Source of the DNA: Alteromonadaceae bacterium | Lineage (GTDB): Bacteria; Pseudomonadota; Gammaproteobacteria; Enterobacterales; Alteromonadaceae | Direction of reading: 5' to 3' | NCBI GenBank assembly: GCA_013373625.1 | Contig: JABXHM010000011.1 | Span: 113,867 to 177,866, forward strand | Length of the DNA: 64,000 bases | In this document: piece by piece, positions 50,567 to 60,056 of the stretch | Position numbering within the stretch: the first letter of the stretch is position 1 | Layout of the letters: every line of letters begins with the position of its first letter | Translations under genes and position numbers: made by a program | Notes under the pieces: generated by a model | Seen by the model: only the letters and a program-made list of their open reading frames with translations | What the model was told of the DNA's origin: nothing | Databases searched by the model: none

Positions 50567-51760
50567 CTATTTTTTTGCAAACCGAAAGCGTGAGAGACGA
50601 GCAGGTACGATGAACAGAAAACCGCTGAGTACGGCACATACGATCAGTGGCAAGTGAAAATCAACCTGATATAACAGTGCTGCAGCGGGCGGTCCTGCGG
50701 TGTAGCCAATAGGCGGTGTCGCCGTCATTAAGCCGGTAATTTTTGCTCGCTTTTCAGGTAAACAATGTTGAGTGGCACTTGCTGTAACACTGGGATAACC
50801 GATACCCAGCCCACAACCTATCGCTGCCATGCCGGCATATACCGCATACAGAGAGGTTGCAACGGTTATGACGCTGTATCCCGTTGTCATAAGCATGGCA
50901 GCGACCATGAGCGACGGCAGTAGCTCAAGCCTGCTTTTTTGTACAATTGTCCACTGCACTGTCAGCGCTGCCAGAGCACAACACATCATTGCTGAACCCG
51001 ATGCTTGTGCGGCGCCAACGGGTGCCAGACCAAAATGGTCAATAAAAATAAACCCCAGAGTCTGTTGCAGCATCGCCAGACAAGTGAAGATGACAACCGC
51101 AAACATCATGAGGGGGATAGTAGGTAAAATAGCAGCTGGAACAGTGTGTGAGTCATTACTCACATCAACAACTGATGAGCTGGATTCCTCCGGTAACTTA
51201 AACCACACCAGCAACAACGCCAGGCAGGTAAGCAAAATAATGGCGTATAAGGGCGCTACCAGTCCGAATACCACAAGCAATCCGGCCATCCCCGGCCCTA
51301 ACACCTGACCGAGATTATTCGCTGACGTTACCCTGCTTAGCGAAGCAACAAGATGCAGCTCTCTGGCTCTCGCATAGCCCATGATATACCCCAGTGCCGC
51401 CGGTGGCGTCGCCGACATAATGCTCGATTGCGCCATACGGGCAATGAGTAAGCAGGCAAATAAGGCATAGCCGGTTAAGCTATGCTGCAATCCCAGCCAG
51501 AATACAGTGGCAAAACAAAACGTGCCAAGCGTATAGCCGCCCAAACCAAATAACAGTGTACGGCGGTTACCGGCCCGGGCAGCGTAACTGCTCCAGCGCG
51601 TTGTACCTATTGCAAAGATCAATGCAGAAGACGACAGAACTGTCGCTACCTGCAATTCCGACAAACCGGCTTCTCTGCCCAGCGAGGGCAAAATAGCCAT
51701 CACCACACTTTGCCCCATGGCGGTTGCAAGCAGGGCAATAAACAGCACCAGGGTTACCAT
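50567..51760 (-). CDS. MFS transporter
   Basis: Major facilitator of 397 residues with about twelve hydrophobic segments. The loop 2-3 motif is degenerate (YAARAGNRRTLLFG), and the pattern GYTLGTFCFATVFWL, GPGMAGLLVVFGLVAPLYAIILLTCLALLL resembles the drug:H+ antiporter-1 group. It lies 51 bases after the thiolase gene on the same strand, so it is probably the third gene of the FadB-like/thiolase/MFS unit. It could import the substrate across the inner membrane or export a product; direction is not evident. Confidence 0.88.
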   Translation of the reverse strand: MVTLVLFIALLATAMGQSVVMAILPSLGREAGLSELQVATVLSSSALIFAIGTTRWSSYAARAGNRRTLLFGLGGYTLGTFCFATVFWLGLQHSLTGYALFACLLIARMAQSSIMSATPPAALGYIMGYARARELHLVASLSRVTSANNLGQVLGPGMAGLLVVFGLVAPLYAIILLTCLALLLVWFKLPEESSSSVVDVSNDSHTVPAAILPTIPLMMFAVVIFTCLAMLQQTLGFIFIDHFGLAPVGAAQASGSAMMCCALAALTVQWTIVQKSRLELLPSLMVAAMLMTTGYSVITVATSLYAVYAGMAAIGCGLGIGYPSVTASATQHCLPEKRAKITGLMTATPPIGYTAGPPAAALLYQVDFHLPLIVCAVLSGFLFIVPARLSRFRFAKK

Positions 51761-51811
51761 AACAACCGCCCGACTCTGCCGGTTACACCGCTAACGTTAG
51801 CTGACACAGGG

Positions 51812-52996
51812 TCAGCAATTTACTTCAAACAGCGCTGCCATACCCATGCCCCCACCAATACACATGGTGGTCACAGCATATCGCGCTTTGCGGCGCTGGG
51901 CTTCAAGTAACACATGTCCCACCATTCTGGCACCGCTCATGCCGTAGGGGTGACCTATTGAAATCGCCCCGCCGTTAACGTTGAGTTTATCGTTGTCGAT
52001 ACCCAGATGATCGCGGCAATACAAAACCTGCACGGCAAAGGCCTCATTAAGTTCCCATAAACCAATGTCATTCACAGTTAAACCATGGCGTTGCAATAAC
52101 TTAGGCACCGCAAACACCGGGCCAATGCCCATTTCATCAGGCTCACAACCGGTTACCACCATGCCGCGATAGGTGCCAAGGACCGGCAGGTTACGTTGCG
52201 AGGCCTGTTTATCAGACATTAACACACTGGCTGACGCGCCATCCGATAACTGACTGGCGTTACCCGCGGTGATCACGCCACCGTCAATCACTGGTTTAAG
52301 ACCTGACAGCCCCTCAAGGGTGGTCGACGGGCGGTTACACTCGTCCTGACTAATTGTGGCGTTAACCATTTCCGTGCTGTCAGTGGCTTTGTCGTACCTG
52401 GCGTGCACCACATCCATGGGCACTATTTCGTTATCATAAATGCCATTTTGTTGCGCGGCGGCCGTGCGCTGCTGGCTTTGCAATGCATACTCGTCCATCT
52501 GTTCGCGGCTTATGCCATAGCGTTTAGCGACAATTTCAGCCGTTTCGATCATCGACAGGTAAATGCCTTCATGTTTGGCTTTAAGCGCTTCGCTATGGGC
52601 GCGGAACTTATTCATGTGGGTATTTTGTACCAACGATATCGAGTCCAGACCTCCGGCTACAGCAACCGGTACACCATCAACAATGATGCGCTGGGCCGCC
52701 ATACTAATGGCCTGTAAACCCGAAGAACAAAAACGGTTAATGGTGACACCCGAGGTGGTGACCGGTAAGCCTGCCATCAACGCCGCCTGACGACCGATGT
52801 TACCACCGGTAGCCCCCTCTGGCAGGCCACAGCCCATCAGTACATCTTCTACTTCACCACCATCGATACCGGCTCGTTTGACGGCATGGGCAATGGCATG
52901 TCCGGCCATATCTGCGCCATGGGTATTATTTAATGAACCTCGATACGCTTTACCAATGGGCGTACGGGCGGTACTTACAATTACTGCATCAGTCAC
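51812..52996 (-). CDS. Acetyl-CoA C-acyltransferase (thiolase)
   Basis: Thiolase of 394 residues for the last step of beta-oxidation. The nucleophile Cys is in NRFCSSGLQAISMAAQ near residue 90; NEAFAVQ, GGAISIGHPYGMSGAR (His) and CIGGGMGMAALFE (second Cys) complete the active site. It follows the FadB-like gene by 18 bases, so both probably act as a pair. Whether it prefers long, medium or branched acyl chains cannot be judged; it is not in the usual fadBA order with a long-chain FadB. Confidence 0.94.
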   Translation of the reverse strand: MTDAVIVSTARTPIGKAYRGSLNNTHGADMAGHAIAHAVKRAGIDGGEVEDVLMGCGLPEGATGGNIGRQAALMAGLPVTTSGVTINRFCSSGLQAISMAAQRIIVDGVPVAVAGGLDSISLVQNTHMNKFRAHSEALKAKHEGIYLSMIETAEIVAKRYGISREQMDEYALQSQQRTAAAQQNGIYDNEIVPMDVVHARYDKATDSTEMVNATISQDECNRPSTTLEGLSGLKPVIDGGVITAGNASQLSDGASASVLMSDKQASQRNLPVLGTYRGMVVTGCEPDEMGIGPVFAVPKLLQRHGLTVNDIGLWELNEAFAVQVLYCRDHLGIDNDKLNVNGGAISIGHPYGMSGARMVGHVLLEAQRRKARYAVTTMCIGGGMGMAALFEVNC

Positions 52997-53014
52997 GGTT
53001 ATTCTCCTTATTAA

Positions 53015-55108
53015 TTATTTAGCGAGGTCAGCAAACTTGCGACCCTCTTCGGCAAGCTGTTTCAGTAGCGGTGCAATCTGCCAGTCGTCACCATAGCGGG
53101 CCTGAAAGTCTTCCATATCAGCAACAATGTTGCTAAGGCCCACAGTGTCGGCATAAAACATCGGGCCACCGCGATAAACCGGGAAGCCATAGCCATAGAT
53201 ATACACCACGTCGATATCAGAAGGCCGCTGCGCGATGCCCTCTTCAAGAATGAGCGCGGCTTCGTTAATCAATGGGTAAATTAAGCGTTTGACGATCTCT
53301 TCATCGCTGATGTCTTTGACGGTGCGGTTGAGCGCAGTCATGGCCTGCTTAATGATGTCGTCTACTTCCGGATCGGGGATTGGCGTGCGCGAACCCGCCT
53401 CATAGCGGTAATAGCCTTTGCCAGCCTTTTGCCCTAATCGACCCGCTTCCACCAGCCGATCGGCAATGGCACCATCGGTTACCGGTACATCATCACCGCG
53501 TTCGCGACGCTCTTTACGTACCCGGTAGCCCACATCAAGACCTGCCAGATCGCCCATTGTCAGCGGCCCCATCGCCATACCAAAATCGTAAAGCGCTTTA
53601 TCGATACGCACCGGCGGTACACCATCAAGCAGCAATGCCCCCGCTTCGCGGCCGTAACCTTTCAGCATACGATTGCCAATAAAACCATCACACACACCTG
53701 ACACCACGCCAATTTTATTGATGTCTTTGGCCAGTTTCATGGCGGTGGCCATCACATCATCAGCCGTCTTATCGCCGCGCACCACTTCAAGCAAACGCAT
53801 AATGTTGGCCGGGCTAAAGAAATGCAGTCCCACCACATCTTCTGGACGCGAAGTAAACGAGGCAATGGTATCGATATTCAGTGTTGAGGTATTGCTGGCC
53901 AGAATCGCGCCCGGCTTACAGTGTTTATCCAGTTTGGTAAAAACGTCTTCCTTTACCCCCATGTTTTCGAACACGGCTTCAATGACTAAATCCACATCGC
54001 TAAGTTCAGCATAGGAGTCGGTGCCAGACAGCAGTTCTTTAAACTCATCCGCCTGGGCCTGATTAATACGGCCTTTTTTCACCTGACCATCATAATAGCG
54101 ATAAATATGCTCCATACCGCGTTCAAGCGCCTCAAGACTCATTTCAAGCAATTTAACCGGGATCCCTTTGCTCAAAAAGTTGATGGCAATTCCACTGCCC
54201 ATGGTACCGGCACCGATAATAGCGGCACTATTGATCTCCCGGGTCGGCGTTTTTCTGTCCAGCCCCAGTACCTGAGCAGCCTGACGTTCGGCGAAAAATA
54301 AATGACGCTGCGCTTGCGACTGGGTACCGGTCATGAGTTTTAAAAACAGTGCCCGTTCTTTTTTACAACCCTCAACAAATTCGAGTTCTACCGCGGCTTG
54401 TACCACGTCCACGCAATACTGCGGCGCATCAAATCCGCGCCGGGTTTTTGCAAGCTTTGCCCGGTAGGTATCAAAAATGCCTGCGTCGTCAACGGTTGCG
54501 GTCAAATCACTCACGCGCTTAAGCGGTTTGTCTTCAGCAACAACTTGTTTGGCAAAACTGATAGCACTGTCTAATAAATCGGCATCTACCACTTTGTCAA
54601 CCAGGCCAGCCTTGGCGGCTTCTTTGCTGCTCACCTTGCGGCCACTGGTGATCATATCCAGCGCCAGTTCCACACCGGCGATGCGGGGTAATCGCTGTGT
54701 CCCGCCAGCACCAGGCAGTAAACCCAGTAGTACTTCAGGTAAGCCGACTTTGGCCGAAGCGAGCGCCACACGATAATGACAGGTTAACGCCACTTCCAGA
54801 CCGCCCCCAAGGGCTGTGCCGTGCAACGCGGCAACAATCGGCTTTGAAATCGAGTCCATTTCAGTCAACAAATCAGGCAATGCCGGTGGCTGCATAGGTT
54901 TACCAAACTCAGTGATATCCGCTCCGGCAATAAAGGTCTTGCCCTTACAACTGAGCACGATGGCTTGCACATCCTGATGTTGCTCTGCCTCGCGCATGCA
55001 CGTTTGTAAACCGCTGCGCACAGCGTATGACAAAGCATTCACGGGGGGGTTATCTACTTCAATTACAGCAATGTTGTCGACGATATTCATCGTTACAGCA
55101 GAAGTCAT
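53015..55108 (-). CDS. FadB/FadJ-like enoyl-CoA hydratase / 3-hydroxyacyl-CoA dehydrogenase
   Basis: Bifunctional beta-oxidation enzyme of 697 residues. The crotonase domain is at about 5-190 (GTALGGGLEVALTCHYRVA, GLPEVLLGLLPGAGGTQRLPR with the catalytic Glu). The dehydrogenase NAD domain begins about 293 (AAIIGAGTMGSGIAINFLSKGIPVKLLE), with LHFFSPANIMRLLEVV (His) and the C-terminal domains to 690 (YGYGFPVYRGGPMFYADTVGL). ATG 55108 with CAGGAAA ahead is chosen. It heads a unit with thiolase and MFS; two copies of the shared operator motif lie upstream. Confidence 0.94.
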   Translation of the reverse strand: MTSAVTMNIVDNIAVIEVDNPPVNALSYAVRSGLQTCMREAEQHQDVQAIVLSCKGKTFIAGADITEFGKPMQPPALPDLLTEMDSISKPIVAALHGTALGGGLEVALTCHYRVALASAKVGLPEVLLGLLPGAGGTQRLPRIAGVELALDMITSGRKVSSKEAAKAGLVDKVVDADLLDSAISFAKQVVAEDKPLKRVSDLTATVDDAGIFDTYRAKLAKTRRGFDAPQYCVDVVQAAVELEFVEGCKKERALFLKLMTGTQSQAQRHLFFAERQAAQVLGLDRKTPTREINSAAIIGAGTMGSGIAINFLSKGIPVKLLEMSLEALERGMEHIYRYYDGQVKKGRINQAQADEFKELLSGTDSYAELSDVDLVIEAVFENMGVKEDVFTKLDKHCKPGAILASNTSTLNIDTIASFTSRPEDVVGLHFFSPANIMRLLEVVRGDKTADDVMATAMKLAKDINKIGVVSGVCDGFIGNRMLKGYGREAGALLLDGVPPVRIDKALYDFGMAMGPLTMGDLAGLDVGYRVRKERRERGDDVPVTDGAIADRLVEAGRLGQKAGKGYYRYEAGSRTPIPDPEVDDIIKQAMTALNRTVKDISDEEIVKRLIYPLINEAALILEEGIAQRPSDIDVVYIYGYGFPVYRGGPMFYADTVGLSNIVADMEDFQARYGDDWQIAPLLKQLAEEGRKFADLAK

Positions 55109-55174
55109 AATAGGTTTCCTGTATGAATTATTTGAGAGCATAGTAACGCAGAGATATCATTTTTGTAAAATACA

Positions 55175-55191
55175 ATTTCACTATGCGGTAT
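55175..55191. promoter_or_regulatory. 17-bp shared operator motif, copy 2 (FadB-like promoter)
   Basis: ATTTCACTATGCGGTAT. On the minus strand a promoter TTTACA (55168-55163) with TACTAT 18 bases on lies just beyond it toward the FadB-like gene. Confidence 0.6.
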
Positions 55192-55323
55192 TTAAATATC
55201 AGAGAATTACTGTTTTATGACGTCTCATAATGATTTTTCGACGATAAACCGGGTTTTAAGCGGTTAAACTGAGGTAATTGTTAACGTTATGTAGGTTTAT
55301 CTGTCGGTTTATATAGACATACA

Positions 55324-55340
55324 GTTTCGCTATGCGGTAG
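55324..55340. promoter_or_regulatory. 17-bp shared operator motif, copy 3 (alcohol dehydrogenase promoter)
   Basis: GTTTCGCTATGCGGTAG, identical to copy 2 over TATGCGGTA. For rightward transcription it falls between TAGACA (55313-55318) and TAGTAT (55337-55342). The 300-base interval 55109-55408 between the divergent units holds only these two motifs and promoters. Confidence 0.65.
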
Positions 55341-55408
55341 TATATTTCGCGATTGATTGAATATGAAAGAACGATACATTAAAAGAGTTTGAAAAATTTG
55401 AGGCTACT

Positions 55409-56470
55409 ATGAAGAGCGAACAGTTTGCAGAATATGGTCAGGCACTCACTACCAATGAGTATTCCACGCCCGCCCCGAGCGGTGAAGAAGTCCTGGTGAA
55501 AATCGATGCCTGTGGTGTGTGCCATAGCGATATTCACGTGTGGGATGGTTACTTTGACCTGGGCGGCGGTCACAAAATTGATATGCGTGGTAGCCACAAA
55601 CTGCCGTTTACGCTGGGTCATGAAATCGCTGGTGAAGTGGTCGCCTGTGGTGACGACGCAACTGCGAAAGTCGGCGATAAAGTCATTGTGTATCCCTGGA
55701 TAGGTTGTCAGAAATGCCCGCTGTGTAAAGCTGATCAGGAACACCTTTGTTATCAGCCACGTTCACTGGGTATTGCTGTAGACGGCGGCTTTAGTGATCA
55801 CGTTGTGGTGCCGCACAGCAAATACATCTTTCCGCTCAAACAACTTTCTCCGGAACTGGGGTGTACGTATGCCTGCTCTGGCGTCACAGCCTACAGCGCC
55901 ATTAACCAAATTAAAGATATCGTTAAAGGCCGTCAGTTACTCATTATTGGTGCCGGTGGTGTTGGCTTAAGTGGTCTGGCGGTTGCTAAAGCACTGCTTG
56001 ACTGCGAGATCATTGTGGCCGACATCGACGAAGAGAAACGTCAGTTGGCACTGGCTGAAGGTGCCGACTCAGTCATCGACCCGTCAGATAAAAGTGCCCT
56101 TGGCACTTTAATTAAGCGCACTTATGGTGGTGTCGCGGCGGCGGTGGACTTTGTTGGTTCAGATCGCAGCGCCGGATTTGGCGTGCAGGCACTTAATAAA
56201 GGCAGCACCCTGGTTGTAGTGGGTTTGTTCGGCGGCGCCATGCCATTGTCGATTCCGCTTTTGCCACTGAAAGCCATTACTATTAAAGGCTCATTCGTGG
56301 GTAGCCTCAATGATATGAATTCCCTCATGGAGCTGGTACATGCTGGCAAAATTGCCCCCATTAAGATTTCTAAACGTGATATGTGCTGTGCGCAGCAAAC
56401 GCTCGAAGACTTACGCGACGGCAAAGTAGCAGGTCGTGTCGTACTCACCCCAGAAGCAAGCGGAGAGTAA
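55409..56470 (+). CDS. Zinc-dependent alcohol dehydrogenase
   Basis: NAD(P)-dependent zinc alcohol dehydrogenase of 353 residues. The catalytic zinc ligands are in DACGVCHSDIHVWDG (Cys, with the following His-Ser) and LGHEIAGEV (His); the four structural Cys are in GCQKCPLCKADQEHLC. LLIIGAGGVGLSGLAVAKALL binds the cofactor. An insertion DLGGGHKIDMRGSHKL before the GHE motif marks a distinct subfamily that I cannot name. It is the first gene of a rightward unit with a quinone oxidoreductase and an acyl-CoA dehydrogenase, fitting oxidation of an alcohol or hydroxyacyl substrate. Confidence 0.92.
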   Translation: MKSEQFAEYGQALTTNEYSTPAPSGEEVLVKIDACGVCHSDIHVWDGYFDLGGGHKIDMRGSHKLPFTLGHEIAGEVVACGDDATAKVGDKVIVYPWIGCQKCPLCKADQEHLCYQPRSLGIAVDGGFSDHVVVPHSKYIFPLKQLSPELGCTYACSGVTAYSAINQIKDIVKGRQLLIIGAGGVGLSGLAVAKALLDCEIIVADIDEEKRQLALAEGADSVIDPSDKSALGTLIKRTYGGVAAAVDFVGSDRSAGFGVQALNKGSTLVVVGLFGGAMPLSIPLLPLKAITIKGSFVGSLNDMNSLMELVHAGKIAPIKISKRDMCCAQQTLEDLRDGKVAGRVVLTPEASGE

Positions 56471-56473
56471 ATA

Positions 56474-57451
56474 ATGAAAGCCATCGTATGTAATGAATTT
56501 GCGCCCCTTGACCAACTCACGTTTGAAGACTGGCCAACGCCAGACACCGGTGCCGATGAGGCGCGCGTGAAAATTGCCGCCATTGGCGTTAACTTTCCGG
56601 ATGCGCTGTTAGTACAAGGTTTATATCAGGCCAAGCCAGAACGTCCGTTTGTACCCGGTGCTGAGTTTTCCGGCATTGTCGAAACTGTGGGCGACAACGT
56701 CACCCATTTAAAAGCAGGCGATCGTGTGGTCGGCTTAAGTACGCATTACAGCGCCTGTGCCGAACAAATCAGTGTGCCTGCGGCGCGTCTCATTCCTGTG
56801 CCTGAGCATATCCCCATGCCAGAAGCCGCCGGCTTAATTCTGGCTCATGGCACCGCGCACTATGCCCTGAAGCAGCGGGCAAACCTGCAGGCCGGTGAAA
56901 CCCTGCTGGTATTGGGAGCTGCCGGTGGTACCGGATTAGCCGCTGTTCAAATCGGCAAAGCCATGGGCGCCACGGTCATTGCCGGTTGCTCAACCGATGA
57001 AAAGCTTGCGCTGGCCAAGGAAAACGGCGCCGATACGCTAATTAACTACACAAGCGATGATCTGCATACCAAACTGCGCGAGATCACTAAGGGTAAAGGC
57101 GTAGACGTGGTATACGACCCTATTGGTGGCGAACTGTTTAACGTTTGTAGCCGTAACATGGCGCCGGCCGGTCGCTTGCTGGTAGTAGGCTTTGCCGGTG
57201 GCGACATTCCTAAATTCCCGGTCAATTTAGCGCTGGTCAAAGAGTACTCGGTGGTCGGGGTATTTTTTGGTGCCTTTACCCGCCGCGATCCAGCTGCCTA
57301 CGCCGACAATATGCGCGAATTACTCAACTGGTATAAAGAAGGCAAAGTACAGGTGCACATTGATGCCACGTATCCTTTAGCCAAAACTGCCGACGCATTT
57401 GCCGCCGTGATGAACCGTCAGGCTCGCGGCAAACTTATTATTACACCTTAA
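56474..57451 (+). CDS. NADPH:quinone oxidoreductase family protein
   Basis: Medium-chain reductase of 325 residues without zinc ligands. MKAIVCNEFAPLDQL, GVNFPDALLVQGLYQAKPERPFVPGAEFSGIVETVG, LLVLGAAGGTGLAAVQIGKAMGA (NADPH) and VDVVYDPIGGELFN place it with quinone oxidoreductase/enoyl reductase-type MDRs. The gene starts three bases after the alcohol dehydrogenase stop. In a catabolic setting it may reduce an enoyl intermediate; quinone reduction is the family name, not evidence of substrate. Confidence 0.9.
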   Translation: MKAIVCNEFAPLDQLTFEDWPTPDTGADEARVKIAAIGVNFPDALLVQGLYQAKPERPFVPGAEFSGIVETVGDNVTHLKAGDRVVGLSTHYSACAEQISVPAARLIPVPEHIPMPEAAGLILAHGTAHYALKQRANLQAGETLLVLGAAGGTGLAAVQIGKAMGATVIAGCSTDEKLALAKENGADTLINYTSDDLHTKLREITKGKGVDVVYDPIGGELFNVCSRNMAPAGRLLVVGFAGGDIPKFPVNLALVKEYSVVGVFFGAFTRRDPAAYADNMRELLNWYKEGKVQVHIDATYPLAKTADAFAAVMNRQARGKLIITP

Positions 57452-57490
57452 TGGCTCTTTAATTACTTAACAAAACGTACCGAGGCAGCT

Positions 57491-58753
57491 ATGCATTTTG
57501 AACACAGCGAACGCGTTAAAACGCTTCAGCAAAAGCTCACCGACTTTATGGACGCGCACATATATCCGCGCATGCAAGCACATCGTGATGAGATCAAAGC
57601 AGGTCAGTTTCCGGTCTCGTTTATGGCCGATCTAAAAGCATTGGCCAAAAGCGAAGGGTTATGGAACTTGTTTTTACCCGGACTGCAGGACGATGAGCCA
57701 GGCACCCGCTTAACCAATCTGGAATACGCGCCACTGGCCGAGATTATGGGTAGGGTGTCGTGGAGCTCTGAAGTGTTTAACTGTAATGCACCCGACACCG
57801 GCAATATGGAATTGCTGCACATGTTTGCCACCCCAGCGCAGCGCGAAGCCTGGCTAAACCCGCTGCTTAACGGCGAAATACGCTCTGCCTTTGCCATGAC
57901 CGAACCCGATGTGGGATCGTCGGATGCCACGAATATTCAAACCCGCATTGTTCGCGACGGCGATGACTACATCGTCTCCGGGCGTAAGTGGTATATCTCC
58001 AATTCGGCTCATCCCAACTGTCGGCTGTTTATATTAATGGGCAAGACGGATCCGGATAACCCGAATCCTCACCACCAGCAAAGTATGGTGCTGATCCCGC
58101 GGGATACCCCTGGCGTTAAAATACTGCGTAATCTAAAAGTGATGAATCACACCAATCCCCACGGTCACTGTGAAATCCTTTTTGACAACGTGCGTATTCC
58201 CCACACCAATTTGCTCGGCGAAGAAGGTAAAGGCTTTGCGATGGCGCAGGCGCGGCTGGGTCCAGGTCGAATACACCATTGTATGCGCTCGATTGGCCAG
58301 GCCGAACTGGCGCTGCAGCTGCTAATAGGCCGTGCACAGGAGCGTAAAACCAATGGCAAGTTTTTGTATCAGCACGGTGCCGTAGCCGATTGGATCGCCC
58401 GCTCACGCATTGAAATAGAACAAGCCCGGCTCCTGGTGCTAAAAGCGGCCTGGAAAATTGACGAAGTAGGCGCCAAAGCGGCTGCTGACGATATATCACT
58501 GATCAAGGCACTGATCCCAACGTTGCACACCACGGTGGTCGACCGCGCGATGCAAACCTTTGGCGCCATGGGCACGTCCGAAGATTTACCACTGGCTGAT
58601 ATGTGGTCCCAGGGTCGCGCACTGCGTTATGCCGATGGCCCGGATGAAGTGCATATCCGTAAAATCGCGCGCATGGAAATTAAGCGCAGCAACGACAAAA
58701 ACATCAATTTAAGCCATTTTTATTTTCGTCCCGAATATGACGGAATAATTTAA
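57491..58753 (+). CDS. Acyl-CoA dehydrogenase, ACAD10/11-like
   Basis: Flavin acyl-CoA dehydrogenase of 420 residues. FAMTEPDVGSSDATNIQTRI and YIVSGRKWYISNSAHP are the central FAD and substrate blocks; LADMWSQGRALRYADGPDEVHIRKIARME is the C-terminal block typical of the ACAD11/FadE2-type group, with the Y-x-D/E-G region reading YADGPDEVH. The length slightly exceeds the average. It follows the quinone oxidoreductase by 39 bases, so it ends the three-gene unit before the next promoter. Chain specificity unknown. Confidence 0.92.
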   Translation: MHFEHSERVKTLQQKLTDFMDAHIYPRMQAHRDEIKAGQFPVSFMADLKALAKSEGLWNLFLPGLQDDEPGTRLTNLEYAPLAEIMGRVSWSSEVFNCNAPDTGNMELLHMFATPAQREAWLNPLLNGEIRSAFAMTEPDVGSSDATNIQTRIVRDGDDYIVSGRKWYISNSAHPNCRLFILMGKTDPDNPNPHHQQSMVLIPRDTPGVKILRNLKVMNHTNPHGHCEILFDNVRIPHTNLLGEEGKGFAMAQARLGPGRIHHCMRSIGQAELALQLLIGRAQERKTNGKFLYQHGAVADWIARSRIEIEQARLLVLKAAWKIDEVGAKAAADDISLIKALIPTLHTTVVDRAMQTFGAMGTSEDLPLADMWSQGRALRYADGPDEVHIRKIARMEIKRSNDKNINLSHFYFRPEYDGII

Positions 58754-58763
58754 AAATGAACTA

Positions 58764-58791
58764 TTGATTTCGCTATGTGAAACTGTATACT
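58764..58791 (+). promoter_or_regulatory. Promoter of the acyl-CoA dehydrogenase pair with embedded operator
   Basis: TTGATT at 58764-58769 and TATACT at 58786-58791 are 16 bases apart. The shared 17-bp motif copy 4, ATTTCGCTATGTGAAAC at 58767-58783, fills the spacer. This copy is the most palindromic: TTTCGC-TAT-GTGAAA. Confidence 0.7.
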
Positions 58792-58847
58792 GCAAATGAT
58801 GACTTAATAACCTTTTAACGGGCGTCACTTTTGCAGGATACAGAATT

Positions 58848-60044
58848 ATGAATATCAACTTCTCCGAACAGGAACTGGCCTTCCAAAAAGAAGTGCAAAC
58901 CTTCTTCCGCGAAGAGCTACCAGAGGTAGTACAGGAACACATTAACAACGGTCTCGCATTTAATGCCGATGTCACCGTTGCTTATCAAAAAGCGTTGTAT
59001 AACAAAGGTTGGGCTGGCACCAACTGGCCGGTAGAGCATGGTGGTACCGGTTGGACATCTACTCAGAAATACATTTTCCAAACAGAGATGGCCAAAGCCA
59101 AAGCACCGCGTCAAATCCCTTTTGGTTACTCAATGGTCGCGCCCATCATTTATACCTTCGGCAGCGAAGAACAAAAGCAGCGATTCTTACCTGATATTCT
59201 GTCTTCCAAAACCTGGTGGTGTCAGGGCTATTCAGAGCCAAATGCCGGCTCCGATTTAGCAGGCCTGAAAACCCGCGCTGTGCGCGATGGCGATCATTAC
59301 GTTGTGAATGGCACCAAAACCTGGACCACCCTTGGCCACCACGCCGACTGGATTTTCTGTCTGGTACGCACCAGCGAAGAAGACAGCAAGCAAAAAGGCA
59401 TTAGCTTTTTACTCATCGATATGAAGTCTGAAGGTGTGTCAGTTAAACCCATCATCACGTTAGATGGTCGTCGCGAAGTTAACGAAGTGGCTTTTCAGGA
59501 CGTAAAAGTCCCCGTCGATAACTTAATTGGCGAGGAAGGTAAAGGCTGGACCTACGCCAAAGTATTACTGACTCACGAGCGTACTAACATTGCCGGTGTT
59601 GCAGTATCCAAGCAACGTCTTGAGGCTTTGTATGACCTGCTCAACGCGCCACCGGAAGGTTGCCCGGATCTAAAACAAAACAGTGTATTTATGGGCCGGG
59701 TTCTGCAGGTTGAAATGGAGCTCAAAGCACTGGAGTTCACTGATTTACGCGTGTTGTCGTCGGTCAGCACCGGCAGCGCTCCGGGACCGGAGTCGTCAAT
59801 TTTAAAAATTAAAGGCACCGAAATTCAGCAGGCGCTCGATGAGCTATACGTGGAAATGGCGGGTATTTACGCTCTGCCCTTTGTACCCGAGCAATATGAC
59901 GAAGCCGGCTTTGAGCCGCGCATCGAGCCCTTCTTTGCGCCGAATGCCGCGCCGCATTACTACAACAACCGCAAGGTCACCATATATGGTGGCAGTAACG
60001 AAATTCAGAAGAACATTATTGCCAAGCAAGTGCTTGGTCTGTAA
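58848..60044 (+). CDS. Acyl-CoA dehydrogenase, large-subunit type (PimC-like)
   Basis: Flavin acyl-CoA dehydrogenase of 398 residues. Blocks: WWCQGYSEPNAGSDLAGLKTRAV, YVVNGTKTWTTLGHHADWIFCLVRT, PVDNLIGEEGKGWTYAKVLLTHERTNIAG, and TIYGGSNEIQKNIIAKQVLGL at the end. The usual catalytic Glu of the YEG motif is replaced by Gly (YGGSNEIQ), so the base must lie elsewhere, perhaps in the neighbouring subunit or another helix. With the next gene, 12 bases on, it resembles two-subunit dehydrogenases such as pimeloyl-CoA or steroid side-chain enzymes. Confidence 0.88.
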   Translation: MNINFSEQELAFQKEVQTFFREELPEVVQEHINNGLAFNADVTVAYQKALYNKGWAGTNWPVEHGGTGWTSTQKYIFQTEMAKAKAPRQIPFGYSMVAPIIYTFGSEEQKQRFLPDILSSKTWWCQGYSEPNAGSDLAGLKTRAVRDGDHYVVNGTKTWTTLGHHADWIFCLVRTSEEDSKQKGISFLLIDMKSEGVSVKPIITLDGRREVNEVAFQDVKVPVDNLIGEEGKGWTYAKVLLTHERTNIAGVAVSKQRLEALYDLLNAPPEGCPDLKQNSVFMGRVLQVEMELKALEFTDLRVLSSVSTGSAPGPESSILKIKGTEIQQALDELYVEMAGIYALPFVPEQYDEAGFEPRIEPFFAPNAAPHYYNNRKVTIYGGSNEIQKNIIAKQVLGL

Positions 60045-60056
60045 GGGGGATAAATC

